Shown: positions 44,803-54,209 of the stretch, in pieces | Layout of the letters: every line of letters begins with the position of its first letter | How positions within the stretch are numbered: the first letter of the stretch is position 1 | The notes under the pieces: generated by a model | Databases searched by the model: none | The model's input: only the letters and a program-made list of their open reading frames with translations | Told to the model about the DNA's origin: nothing | Assembly (NCBI GenBank): GCA_026874595.1 | Contig: JAPPUL010000095.1 | Coordinates: 1,366,001-1,430,000, forward strand | Length of the DNA: 64,000 bases | Reading direction: 5' to 3' | Source of the DNA: Sipunculus nudus | Lineage: Eukaryota > Annelida > Sipuncula > Golfingiida > Sipunculidae | Position numbers and translations under genes: made by a program

Positions 44803-45663
44803 ATGGATGACCATGTTCAGAAAGCTTATTTTAACTATACTAACGATAGTTCCGAGAGGAATTTTAGCCTCTTATTTACTATTGCTCATAAGCAGCTTTT
44901 ACAATTCTTGCTTGCTAAAAAGATGATGTTCGATGATGCTGAGGACCTTTTACAGGAATTCTTTATTAAAGAATTTGATCACTGTCTTAACTCTTATGAC
45001 CATAATAAAGGACGAAGCTTCTTTAATTTTATGAGGCATATTGTCTTCTTGCGCTATCTTTCATTCTATGACTTTTGTAGATTTAAAAAAGAAATCCCTT
45101 TACAACAAGATGATAAGGACTTAGATAATATTTTACATGATAATTACTCATACCAGGATAACTTAATTACTAACTTTATTCATAGTGAGGTCGTCTCTTT
45201 ATTTCGTAACCTTATTTTGGCTATTGAAAATGAAAACTATCGCTTTGCTTTTATTCTTAAATTGTGTTTGCCAATTACTTTGTCGTCTCAGGAGGGAGCT
45301 TCTATACTAGGTTGTAGCATTTCTACTTATAATACTTGGGTCCATCGGGCAAGCAAAAAGTTATACCATAATCTTAAAGATTTGCAGCAGTGTGGTAAAC
45401 TTGAATTTGACCTTCATGACGCTTTCGATATCTTAAAGCACAAAGTTCGGAACAAAGGTCTTTCTTTCGATAGGGAAATCCTTTTTAAAATTAAAAATAG
45501 GAAGACTCAAGAGGTTTTGGAACTTAAACTTTTTTATAAAATGTCAAGTGACTCTATTGCTTCTAAAACGGCTTTGTCGCTTAATGAGGTAAATGAGACT
45601 TTTAGACAAGGTATGTTTGAATTGCTTATTTTACTTAGTAAAAGTGAGATTTTATTGAGTTAA
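44803..45663 (+). CDS. ECF-like RNA polymerase sigma factor with extra C-terminal HTH
   Basis: The 286-residue protein shows sigma region 2 (LLFTIAHKQLLQFLLAKKM, then FDDAEDLLQEFFIKEFDHCLNSYDHNKGRSFFNFMRHIVFLRYLSF). Region 4 follows near residues 160-195 (LPITLSSQEGASILGCSISTYNTWVHRASKKL). About 90 further residues carry a second HTH-like stretch (KMSSDSIASKTALSLNEVNETFRQ), which normal ECF factors lack. The ATG follows a T-tract without a Shine-Dalgarno sequence. It is 29 bp upstream of the small-protein gene and in line with the CHAT protease gene. A dedicated regulon is inferred. Confidence 0.75.
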   Translation: MDDHVQKAYFNYTNDSSERNFSLLFTIAHKQLLQFLLAKKMMFDDAEDLLQEFFIKEFDHCLNSYDHNKGRSFFNFMRHIVFLRYLSFYDFCRFKKEIPLQQDDKDLDNILHDNYSYQDNLITNFIHSEVVSLFRNLILAIENENYRFAFILKLCLPITLSSQEGASILGCSISTYNTWVHRASKKLYHNLKDLQQCGKLEFDLHDAFDILKHKVRNKGLSFDREILFKIKNRKTQEVLELKLFYKMSSDSIASKTALSLNEVNETFRQGMFELLILLSKSEILLS

Positions 45664-45692
45664 GTCTTGTATTATTTTAGTGAGGAGTATTT

Positions 45693-46142
45693 ATGATTGA
45701 TAAGGATAAGCTTTTAGCTTTTATTGATGGACTTGAGTTGTCCAATAATGATGATATTACTACAAGAAGTTCTAATGCATCTACTGGTGAGCTTGACCTT
45801 GATGTTAGTCTTAGAATTATTCATAGTTTGGCTAAGGGTAATTTTAAGCTTAACTCTTCTTTGAAAGATGCTTTTATTCAGTCTGTTGAAGAGTGCAATA
45901 TGTCGCTTGAAGAAGTGCAAACGCACTTGCAGCTCTCTGAACAGGATATTGACCATATTATGTGTCTTGACACGCAGGAGGTAACTATAAAGGAGAGTAT
46001 AAAAGATAAATTGATAAAATTTATTACTTATAATAATAAAGACTTTTCACGCGAGTTTGACAAGAATAACGATAGCTACTTTAATGCTGTTAATGACAAG
46101 TTGCTTGAAAAGTATTATGACTCTAAAAAGAAAAGGCAATAG
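45693..46142 (+). CDS. Small acidic helical protein between sigma factor and CHAT protease
   Basis: The 149-residue protein is not recognised. It is acidic and helical, with a possible HTH-like stretch (MSLEEVQTHLQLSEQDIDHIM near residue 70) and a basic end (YYDSKKKRQ). A Shine-Dalgarno sequence (gaggag) is present, unlike in the flanking genes. From its position it could be an anti-sigma or adaptor protein, or a substrate of the CHAT protease; this is inference from gene order only. Confidence 0.6.
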   Translation: MIDKDKLLAFIDGLELSNNDDITTRSSNASTGELDLDVSLRIIHSLAKGNFKLNSSLKDAFIQSVEECNMSLEEVQTHLQLSEQDIDHIMCLDTQEVTIKESIKDKLIKFITYNNKDFSREFDKNNDSYFNAVNDKLLEKYYDSKKKRQ

Positions 46143-46208
46143 AACATTAGTATAATATCTTTATCTAATATTTATTTATGACTTTGTCGGTCGTCTAGAT
46201 TAAGTAGT

Positions 46209-48584
46209 ATGATTCCTTCTAAAGACCAGATTGTTAGACAAATAAATCTTGCTATACGACAATTTGAAAATAAAAATGATCTAGACGCTTTTTCCAACCT
46301 TGAGACAGCGTATATTATTCTAGGTTTATTCAAACAAACAGAACAAAATAAATCCAATGCAGTATGTACTATTGATCCTTATTTAGAAGAAAAACTTGAA
46401 ATATCTCTTTTTTTAGCTGCTTACAAGGGAATTTGGTTTGCTTATTCTATTAAGCAGTTTGAACTTATGGAATATTTGACTTTCGTTGCTATCAAATTTG
46501 CCAAAAAGTATTCCGATTTAATTCGGTTGGCTAAAGCTTATAATGGAAATGCCCTTGCGCTACACTCTTTGGGAAACCGACAGAAGGCTTCTGAATATAA
46601 TCTGAAATCACGGGATGTCTATAACCAGCTCCTTAACCATGATAGCATACTGAAGCTTTCTAAAAAGCAAATTAAGGATATTGTTCAGTCTAAAATTAAA
46701 AATGATTTTGGTCTTGTTGTTTATTTTGCTTTGCAAAATCAGTTTGATAAAGCTCTTGATATTGTCGATTCTACTATAGATATTGCGATAAAGTATTCTT
46801 TGACACTTGAGCAGGGATCTGCTTATAAGATAAAAGGTAATTTGTTTGTTTACTTTAGAAAGTATGAGCAAGCTTTTCAATTTCTTTTTGAAGCAGTTGA
46901 TATATTTACTAAAAGTAAAAATAAAAGTGCTTTTAAAAGTCTTATAGACGTTTATTTGCTAATTTGTGAGAATTATTACAAAATTGGTGATTTTGAGAGG
47001 GGTAAAAAATATCTGGGCAACATTACTAAATTAACAGATAATGGTGACTCTGATTTACCATATCTATTTTTCTATTTAGAGGCTCAGTACCATAAGCATA
47101 TAAATAATTCAAAGCTTGCTACAATCTATTCTGTGAAGGCTGCAAAGGTACTTGACAAAATAAAACATTCGATATTTTCTGAGGTTAATATTGATAGCTT
47201 CTTGGGTTACAAAGACAAGGAAATTATATATTTTAAAGCCATCGATGGTTTAATTAAAGAAAATGATTTGATTCAGGCGGCTTCTCTATTTGAGAATTTC
47301 AGGAATAGAATTTATACCTTGGGGCAGAAAGATACGCATAATGGATTTAATCTTAAAACCCAATCTTATCTATTTCTAGAAGAAAGACAGCAAATACTTG
47401 AAAAACTAGATTCTATACAAAGTAATCCTTCTACAGCATCTGATCCTACAATAGAGCGTCTATTGAAAACATTATATCTTATTGATGAGAAAATATCGTT
47501 GGTTGCTAAAAAGGATTCTTTGCAAAAAGAAAGTGTGTCCAAAGAGTTCGATATAAAAGAATGGCTTAACAAAATCCCTTCTGATACGCTTGTTATAGCA
47601 TATTTTTATTATCAAGATAGTGACTTTCATATATTCATTGCTAAAAATAATATACTAAAGGTAACGTCAATATCAATATCATTTGATATTGATGTTGTAA
47701 TAAGCAAATATCTTAAGATTGTATCTATACATAGCAATAATTCATATATTGAAGAAGCAGTTTATAAAAAACGATTATCAGAATTTTTACTAAAACCTCT
47801 AAAACCTTATTTGAAAAATGCTAAGGACGTTATTGTAGTGCCATTTAAGAGTTTACACTCTTTACCTATACATGCATTATTTTGGGAGCATTATGACAAT
47901 ATCACCTTAAGCTATCTGCCAAATTTAACAGCTATTAATAATTTTAATGAGCAATTTGATTTGGCAGATAAAGCATTATTTGTTGGAGATCCGAGAAACG
48001 ATTTGCCTGCATCTCGTCAAGAAGTGCAATCAATTTCAAGGTTATTTCCGAGCAAAGAAATATTACTTGGGGAAGAGGTAACTAAAGAAAAGTTTAAACA
48101 ATTAATACAAAAGTTTGATATCGTACATTATAGTGGACATATACATTTTGACTCTATTTACCCCTTAAACTCTTGTATGTATCTCGCTATCCCCAATGCT
48201 CATAATGATAGCAAAGATTATAATCTAGAGAGATACTCAGTGTTTTTCCTTAAGGAAATATTTAACCTTAATCTAAACAATATAAAATTTCTTGCTTTAG
48301 CAGGATGTAGTTCAGGTAAAGCAAGGTATTATAGAGGAGAGGGGCTAATTGGACTCTTAAATGGGTTTTTCATATCAGGTGTTAAATCTATACTTTATAC
48401 ATTTTGGGATGTTGAAGATAGTGTAAGCAAAGAATTCTTAGAAAAATTCTTTACAGAAACCATGAATAATAATGGTAATAAAAAGATTGGTATGCTTAAT
48501 GCTTACAAATACATTAAATCAAGATATAAAAAAACATACTTTTATGCAGGATTTGGATTATACGAAGGGTGTTTTAAAACATAA
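46209..48584 (+). CDS. TPR-CHAT caspase-like protease
   Basis: The 791-residue protein has TPR-like helical repeats in residues about 75-420 and a C-terminal CHAT domain. The dyad is visible as His644 in VHYSGHIHF and Cys700 in LALAGCSSGK. Other CHAT features are VVPFKSLHSLPIHALF, LSYLPNLTAI and GLLNGFFISGVKSILYTFWDVED. CHAT enzymes are clan CD peptidases that are often activated by a sensor partner. No signal peptide or Shine-Dalgarno sequence is seen. It ends a sigma/small-protein/CHAT set and converges on rny. Confidence 0.88.
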   Translation: MIPSKDQIVRQINLAIRQFENKNDLDAFSNLETAYIILGLFKQTEQNKSNAVCTIDPYLEEKLEISLFLAAYKGIWFAYSIKQFELMEYLTFVAIKFAKKYSDLIRLAKAYNGNALALHSLGNRQKASEYNLKSRDVYNQLLNHDSILKLSKKQIKDIVQSKIKNDFGLVVYFALQNQFDKALDIVDSTIDIAIKYSLTLEQGSAYKIKGNLFVYFRKYEQAFQFLFEAVDIFTKSKNKSAFKSLIDVYLLICENYYKIGDFERGKKYLGNITKLTDNGDSDLPYLFFYLEAQYHKHINNSKLATIYSVKAAKVLDKIKHSIFSEVNIDSFLGYKDKEIIYFKAIDGLIKENDLIQAASLFENFRNRIYTLGQKDTHNGFNLKTQSYLFLEERQQILEKLDSIQSNPSTASDPTIERLLKTLYLIDEKISLVAKKDSLQKESVSKEFDIKEWLNKIPSDTLVIAYFYYQDSDFHIFIAKNNILKVTSISISFDIDVVISKYLKIVSIHSNNSYIEEAVYKKRLSEFLLKPLKPYLKNAKDVIVVPFKSLHSLPIHALFWEHYDNITLSYLPNLTAINNFNEQFDLADKALFVGDPRNDLPASRQEVQSISRLFPSKEILLGEEVTKEKFKQLIQKFDIVHYSGHIHFDSIYPLNSCMYLAIPNAHNDSKDYNLERYSVFFLKEIFNLNLNNIKFLALAGCSSGKARYYRGEGLIGLLNGFFISGVKSILYTFWDVEDSVSKEFLEKFFTETMNNNGNKKIGMLNAYKYIKSRYKKTYFYAGFGLYEGCFKT

Positions 48585-48599
48585 TAACTTATTAATAAC

Positions 48600-50141
48600 T
48601 TATTTTGCGTATTCTGTGATTCGTGTTTCCCGTATAAGAGACACTTTGACTTGTCCTGGGAATTTCATATCCTCTTCTATCTTCTTTGCTATACTTCGTG
48701 CAACCTGTTTAGCTTGAATGTCATCAGTTGTTGCGTTGTTTACTATAATTCTAAGCTCACGACCAGCTTGTATTGCAAAGGCTTTGTCAACGCCTGAAAA
48801 TCCGTATGCTATAGTCTCTAAATTCTCAAGTCTTTTTACATAATCTCCAAAAGTTGCGCGTCTTGCACCAGGACGAGATGCTGATATTGCATCAGCTGTT
48901 TGCACTATAACTGATTCTGGGTATTTTGGGTCAACATCAAAATGATGTGATTCAATTGCATTTATAACCACAGGGTCTTCACCATACTGCTTTGCAATAG
49001 ATGCACCTGCACTTGCATGATTACCATCTTCCGTATGCACTCCCTTTCCTATGTCATGTAGCAAACCACCTCGTATAGATAATCTCTTATTTGCCCCAAC
49101 CTCTGAGGCTATATAGCCACATATTGTTGCCACTTCTTTTGAATGAATTAATATATTCTGACCATAACTATATCTGTATCTAAGTCTTCCGACGTATTCT
49201 TTTAATTCCATCGTCATGTCGTATATACCAAGCTCAAGACACGTCCTCTCGCCATCTTCTTTTATTGTCTTATCTAATTCTTTGCTAACTTGCTCATATA
49301 CCTCTTCTATCCTGCTTGGATGGATCCTACCATCAGATATTAGTTTTGTAAGTGTCCTTCGTGCCTTTTCACGTCTTACAGGATCAAAACAGGATAGTAC
49401 TATAGCCTCTGGTGTGTCGTCTATTATTATATCTACACCTGTTAAAACTTCAAGTGTACGTATATTTCGTCCTTCCTTACCTATTATTCGTCCTTTCATC
49501 TCATTATTAGGCAATGAGACCGACGATACACTTGCCTCTTGGGATACCTTGGGCGCAAGCCTTTGGATAGTTGTTACGGTTATTCGTCTTGCCTCGTATT
49601 CTGCCCTCTCTTTTGCTTCGTTTTCTATCTTTGATACATATTTTTCTGCATCCTTCTGGGCTTCCTGCTTTATCCCCTCTATTAATTCTTGTTTTGCTTG
49701 CTCTTTTGTGTAATTTGATACTGATTCAAGTTTCTTCTTCCAGCTAGACTCTGCATCTTTTAATGTAAGATCTCGTTCTTCTATTTCAATTCTTAAGTTA
49801 TTAAGCTCTTCTTCTTTTATTTTTAAATCTTTTTCTCCTTTGTTATAAGTCCGTATAAAAGCTTCCTCTCTATCCGATAACTTCCTATTAAGTCTCTTTA
49901 GCTCCTGTCTTTGCTCCTTTAACTCCTTCTCATTCTCTTGTCGCTCCTTTAATAGCTTATTTTGTCCTTCAAGCAACATCTCTTTTCTCTTATTTTCTAT
50001 CTCCTTATTTGCAAGCTCCAATAATCTATTTCTTTCACTTTCCACTGTCTTTAATCTAAATCTGTCTAATATATATCTTCCGTAATAGCCTATTATAAGA
50101 CAAGCTAATACTATCACAATAGTGAATATCGATGGTTCCAA
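48600..50141 (-). CDS. rny: RNase Y, membrane-anchored endoribonuclease
   Basis: The 513-residue enzyme starts with a membrane anchor (IFTIVIVLACLIIGYYG). A long coiled coil follows to about residue 170, then a KH domain (MKGRIIGKEGRNIRTLE near 215) and an HD domain (GGLLHDIGKGVHTEDGNHASAGA near 358). It starts mRNA decay in bacteria that lack RNase E. The start is TTG at 50141, with agga upstream. The gene stands between convergent CHAT and upstream gatA on the same strand. Confidence 0.96.
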   Translation of the reverse strand: MEPSIFTIVIVLACLIIGYYGRYILDRFRLKTVESERNRLLELANKEIENKRKEMLLEGQNKLLKERQENEKELKEQRQELKRLNRKLSDREEAFIRTYNKGEKDLKIKEEELNNLRIEIEERDLTLKDAESSWKKKLESVSNYTKEQAKQELIEGIKQEAQKDAEKYVSKIENEAKERAEYEARRITVTTIQRLAPKVSQEASVSSVSLPNNEMKGRIIGKEGRNIRTLEVLTGVDIIIDDTPEAIVLSCFDPVRREKARRTLTKLISDGRIHPSRIEEVYEQVSKELDKTIKEDGERTCLELGIYDMTMELKEYVGRLRYRYSYGQNILIHSKEVATICGYIASEVGANKRLSIRGGLLHDIGKGVHTEDGNHASAGASIAKQYGEDPVVINAIESHHFDVDPKYPESVIVQTADAISASRPGARRATFGDYVKRLENLETIAYGFSGVDKAFAIQAGRELRIIVNNATTDDIQAKQVARSIAKKIEEDMKFPGQVKVSLIRETRITEYAK

Positions 50142-50229
50142 TCTATTTTATCCTATACTTTTCCTTATATATATATTTAAAAATTACTCTTTATAAGTTC
50201 TAAAGTCAAATATATAAGCTTGCTTTTTA

Positions 50230-51666
50230 TTAACTGTTCTCAAGCTTATAGGCTATATTTAATATCATATCTTCTGCAAAATAATTACTCATTATCTGAA
50301 TGCCTATAGGTAAGTTGTCTTCGTCTTTACCATAGGGTATTGATATCGCAGGAAGGCCTACTACATTTGCACTTGCCGTGAATATATCTGATAAATACAT
50401 GCTTATAGGATTAGACATTTTCTCACCTAGCTTAAAGGCTGTTGTCGGTGTTGTCGGGGTTAGTATTACATCTACATCATAAAATGCCTTCTTATAATCA
50501 TCTTGCATTAAACGCCTTACCTTTTGAGCCTTAAGATAATATGCATCATAATAGCCGCTTGAAAGGACATAAGTGCCAAGCATTATTCGACGCTTTACCT
50601 CTTCCCCAAACCCTTCACTACGACTTTTTAAATATGTATCTTCTAAATTATCTTCCTTTGACCTGTAACCATAGCGTATGCCATCAAATCTACTTAAATT
50701 TGAACTTGCCTCTGCTGTTGAGATTATATAATATGTTGGAATGCTATACTGGGTATGTGGCAGGCTTATTTCCTTTAGTGTGCATCCAAGCCCTTTAAGT
50801 TTCCCCTTTGCCATCTCAAGACTTTTTTGTATTGGTTTGGGCAAGTCTTTAGTGTATTCTTTTGGGATGCCTATTCTTTTGCCTTTTATATCTTTGTTTA
50901 AGTTTTTTGTGTAGTCTAGAACTGTTTTGTCTTTTGTGGTTGAGTCACTATAGTCTTTTCCGCTTATGATGCTTAGTAGTAAAGCGCTATCGTATACTGT
51001 ATTTGTTATAGGTCCTATTTGGTCAAATGATGAGGCATAGGCAACAAGGCCGTATCTTGATACTCGTCCATAGGTCGGCTTAAGCCCAACTACTCCACAA
51101 AATGCCGCCGGTTGTCTTATTGAACCTCCCGTATCAGAACCAAGAGCAATTGGAACAAATCCAGCACTCACCAATGCCGCACTCCCTCCACTACTACCCC
51201 CCGCTGTCCTATCTAAATCTTTTGGATTCCTTACAGCTCCGTATATTGACCGCTCAGAAGAGGAGCCCATTGCAAATTCGTCCATATTACTTTTTCCAAC
51301 CATCAAAATGCCCGCTTCCTTTAGCTTTTTTACCACCGTTGCGTCAAAGGTTGCTTTGTAGTTTTCAAGTATCTTGGACCCACAACTTGTATTCTCTCCT
51401 TCAATATTTATATTGTCTTTTATTATTATGGGTATTCCAAAAAGCTCGTTTTCTAAGGCTTCTTTGTCCTTGTTTTGCAGCATTTTATCCTTATCTTTTG
51501 CTTCTAGAATCACTTTTTCCTTGAAAACATTCGTTAGGGCGTTTATAGGTTTTTTCTTTGTTTTGTCTTTTTCTATCTTTTCAAGTATTTCCTTTACGAG
51601 GTCAAAACAAGTTGTTTTACCACTTAGAAGCTCTTCTCTTATCGTTTTTACTGTAGCATTTTTCAT
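50230..51666 (-). CDS. gatA: GatA, glutamyl-tRNA(Gln) amidotransferase subunit A
   Basis: GatA releases ammonia from glutamine for transamidation of misacylated Glu-tRNA(Gln), and possibly Asp-tRNA(Asn). The amidase signature is present: the catalytic lysine in PIIIKDNINIEG and the serines in TAGGSSGGSAALVSAGF near residue 165-180. GTG at 51681 extends the frame, but ATG 51666 has GAGAG at ribosome-binding distance and matches the family start. gatC and gatB are not adjacent. Confidence 0.95.
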   Translation of the reverse strand: MKNATVKTIREELLSGKTTCFDLVKEILEKIEKDKTKKKPINALTNVFKEKVILEAKDKDKMLQNKDKEALENELFGIPIIIKDNINIEGENTSCGSKILENYKATFDATVVKKLKEAGILMVGKSNMDEFAMGSSSERSIYGAVRNPKDLDRTAGGSSGGSAALVSAGFVPIALGSDTGGSIRQPAAFCGVVGLKPTYGRVSRYGLVAYASSFDQIGPITNTVYDSALLLSIISGKDYSDSTTKDKTVLDYTKNLNKDIKGKRIGIPKEYTKDLPKPIQKSLEMAKGKLKGLGCTLKEISLPHTQYSIPTYYIISTAEASSNLSRFDGIRYGYRSKEDNLEDTYLKSRSEGFGEEVKRRIMLGTYVLSSGYYDAYYLKAQKVRRLMQDDYKKAFYDVDVILTPTTPTTAFKLGEKMSNPISMYLSDIFTASANVVGLPAISIPYGKDEDNLPIGIQIMSNYFAEDMILNIAYKLENS

Positions 51667-51823
51667 TTTTAATACTCTCACTATAACTAATTATTTTATT
51701 TATGTTACTAAAATCAGTTTCCATAATAATCTGGAATACAATATATATTAATCAGAAGATAAAGTCTTCCGACAATAAATTTATCACTTTTTCATTTTTA
51801 ATACTGTTTTGAAGGGAGGCTTT

Positions 51824-54076
51824 TTGTCTAAGAAACATATTATGATCATAGGAGGAGGAATCCTTCAACTACCTGCCATACAAACTGCACGTGATATGGA
51901 TATAGCAACAATTGTAACTGATTATAATAAGGAAGCAATAGGGTTAAAGTTCGCAGATTATCCGATAATAATGAGTACTCGTGATGTTGAGGGTTGTGTA
52001 CGTGTTGCGCGTACATTTAATGAGCGTATACCAATTGATGGAGTTATGACGGTAGGAACTGATGCCTCTGTTACGGTTGCGGCAGTTTGTGGGGCACTCG
52101 GTCTTATAGGTAATAATTTTGAAAACGCACATGCGGCAACAAACAAACTTAAGATGCGAGAACGTTTTGCTAAATGTGGGGTACCTATACCTCGCTTTGC
52201 GTCTTGTTGGGTATTTGAAGATGCGTACAAGGCATTTTTTAATATAAAGCCACCAGTTGTAGTTAAGCCTACAAATAACATGGGTGCCCGTGGAGTAGTT
52301 CGAGTTTATAGAGAGTCAGAGCTTGAGAGTGCCTTTAATCTTGCAAAAGAAAACTCACCAAGTGGAGAGGTATTGCTTGAGGAGTTTATAGCCGGGGCAG
52401 AGCTTAGTATAGATGCCTTAATCTATAAGGACAATATATATATAGCAGGGATAGCAGATCGTATAATAGAGTATGAGCCATACTTTGTAGAGACAGGACA
52501 TATATTACCCTCAACGCAAGCCTCCTTTGTAATTGACAATGCAATACAAGTGATGAAAGATGGGATTAGAGCGTTAGGCCTATCCGATGGCGCAGCAAAG
52601 GGAGATATTAAGGTTTTAGAGGATGGTTCTTGCGTAATTATAGAACTTGCGGCACGACTTTCAGGAGGCTTCATGTCCTCTTATACCTATCCATATGCAA
52701 CTGGAGTAAATTTAATAAAGAACGCAATATTAATATCGCTTGGCATGCAGCCCGAACTATTACATCCAATACACAATAAGTTTTCTATGGAACATGCGAT
52801 TATTCCTAAAGAAGGGATAGTAACATCAATTAATGGAGTTGAAAAAGCACGTAAAATAAAGGGAGTTAAGAATATATTTATTGACGTACAAGAGGGGGAC
52901 GTAATTAAAAGGCCGACTAATAATGTAGAGAAGGCAGGACATGTAATAGCAATAGGAGACTCAAAAGAAGATGTACTAAAAGCAATAAATAGTGCCATTA
53001 CAACGATATCAGTCTCAACTGAGAAAGAGAGTGTAATATCTTTTAGTGAGATTAAGGAAACAGCGATAAAGAAGTTTAATAAGACGTGTTTTGTATGTAA
53101 GGTATGTGATGGTCGTGAGTGTCGGGGTCAGGTGCCTGGGATGGGAGGTATAGGAAGTGGCACATCGTTTTTTAATAATTTAAAGGCGATAAAAAGGTAT
53201 CAGATTGTTACGAGTTATATGCATGATGTTAAGGCACCGGATACAAAGTCAACTCTTTTTGGAACAAATGTAAGTGCACCGATATTGGTATCGCCGCTAA
53301 CGGGAGCCAAGACAAATATGGGAGGGGGATTATCGGAGATAGAGTTTATGAAAGCAATAACCCATGGAGCACAGCTATCGGGTTCGATTGGGATGCTAGG
53401 AGACGGAGCAAGTCCGGATAAGTATCTAATAGCCTTAGAAGCGATAAAAGCAGTTAATGGGCGAGGGATAGCGATATTAAAGCCACGAGTGTTGCAACAT
53501 GAGATAATAAAACGGATACGTGTGTTTGAGGAAAGCGGAGCAATAGGGGTAGGAATAGACATAGACGCAGCTTCATTTATAACGATGAAGCTTAAGAATC
53601 AAGGAGTTGAGAGTAAGAGCTTACAAAAGATAAGAGAGCTAGTAAAGGCGACAAAACTACCTTTTATCCTTAAGGGTATAATGAGCAAGACGGATGCATT
53701 ACGTGCACTAGACACAGGAGCAAGAAGTATAATAGTATCAAATCACGGAGGGCGAGTAATGGATAATATGCCTGGGGGTCTTGATGTACTTGAGGAGATA
53801 GTGGATGCAGTAGGAAAACATGTAATAATAATGGTAGATGGAGGGTTTAGGTTGGGAGAGGATATATTTAAAGGCCTTGCGTTGGGAGCAGATTTTGTAT
53901 GTGTAGGGCGTCCGGTTGCAATTGGAGCCTATGGAGGTTATGCACAAGGGGTAAAGTATGTACTAGACAAGCTTAAGGAGGAGTTAAAGAAGGTTATGGT
54001 TTTGACGGGGGCGGGTAATTTAGGAGATATAAGCAAAGGGATGATAAGAAAGGCCCCGCTATATACGAGCAGATAA
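51824..54076 (+). CDS. ATP-grasp / FMN alpha-hydroxyacid dehydrogenase fusion
   Basis: One unbroken frame of about 750 residues. Residues about 1-390 are an ATP-grasp enzyme: IMIIGGGILQLPAIQTARDM, VVVKPTNNMGARGVVRVY, GEVLLEEFIAGAELSIDALIY and IIELAARLSGGFMSSY. From about 425 an FMN-dependent alpha-hydroxyacid dehydrogenase follows: CDGRECRGQVPGMGGIGSG, the catalytic VSNHGGRVMDN near 640 and the FMN-phosphate site GGFRLGEDIFKGLALGADFVCVGRP. Together they suggest an amide or peptide-like bond formed on a hydroxy or oxo acid; this is inferred. The start is likely TTG at 51824, after gggagg. TTG 51809 and ATG 51842 remain possible. Confidence 0.82.
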   Translation: MSKKHIMIIGGGILQLPAIQTARDMDIATIVTDYNKEAIGLKFADYPIIMSTRDVEGCVRVARTFNERIPIDGVMTVGTDASVTVAAVCGALGLIGNNFENAHAATNKLKMRERFAKCGVPIPRFASCWVFEDAYKAFFNIKPPVVVKPTNNMGARGVVRVYRESELESAFNLAKENSPSGEVLLEEFIAGAELSIDALIYKDNIYIAGIADRIIEYEPYFVETGHILPSTQASFVIDNAIQVMKDGIRALGLSDGAAKGDIKVLEDGSCVIIELAARLSGGFMSSYTYPYATGVNLIKNAILISLGMQPELLHPIHNKFSMEHAIIPKEGIVTSINGVEKARKIKGVKNIFIDVQEGDVIKRPTNNVEKAGHVIAIGDSKEDVLKAINSAITTISVSTEKESVISFSEIKETAIKKFNKTCFVCKVCDGRECRGQVPGMGGIGSGTSFFNNLKAIKRYQIVTSYMHDVKAPDTKSTLFGTNVSAPILVSPLTGAKTNMGGGLSEIEFMKAITHGAQLSGSIGMLGDGASPDKYLIALEAIKAVNGRGIAILKPRVLQHEIIKRIRVFEESGAIGVGIDIDAASFITMKLKNQGVESKSLQKIRELVKATKLPFILKGIMSKTDALRALDTGARSIIVSNHGGRVMDNMPGGLDVLEEIVDAVGKHVIIMVDGGFRLGEDIFKGLALGADFVCVGRPVAIGAYGGYAQGVKYVLDKLKEELKKVMVLTGAGNLGDISKGMIRKAPLYTSR

Positions 54077-54209
54077 TAATTTACGAATATATAGAAAGCA
54101 AATAAATATAAATAAATATAATAGTTGTTATTTTTAGTACTTTTGTTAAAGTTAATAAAAGTCATGCAAAAGCACTGATGATAAAAAAGGATAGATAATG
54201 TAAGAAGAT

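Noticed and set aside
44803-48584. Complete type III-E CRISPR system
   Set aside because: Only the sigma/small-protein/CHAT parts are present; there is no Cas7-11, Cas1/2 or repeat array in the window, so only a similarity of gene set is claimed.
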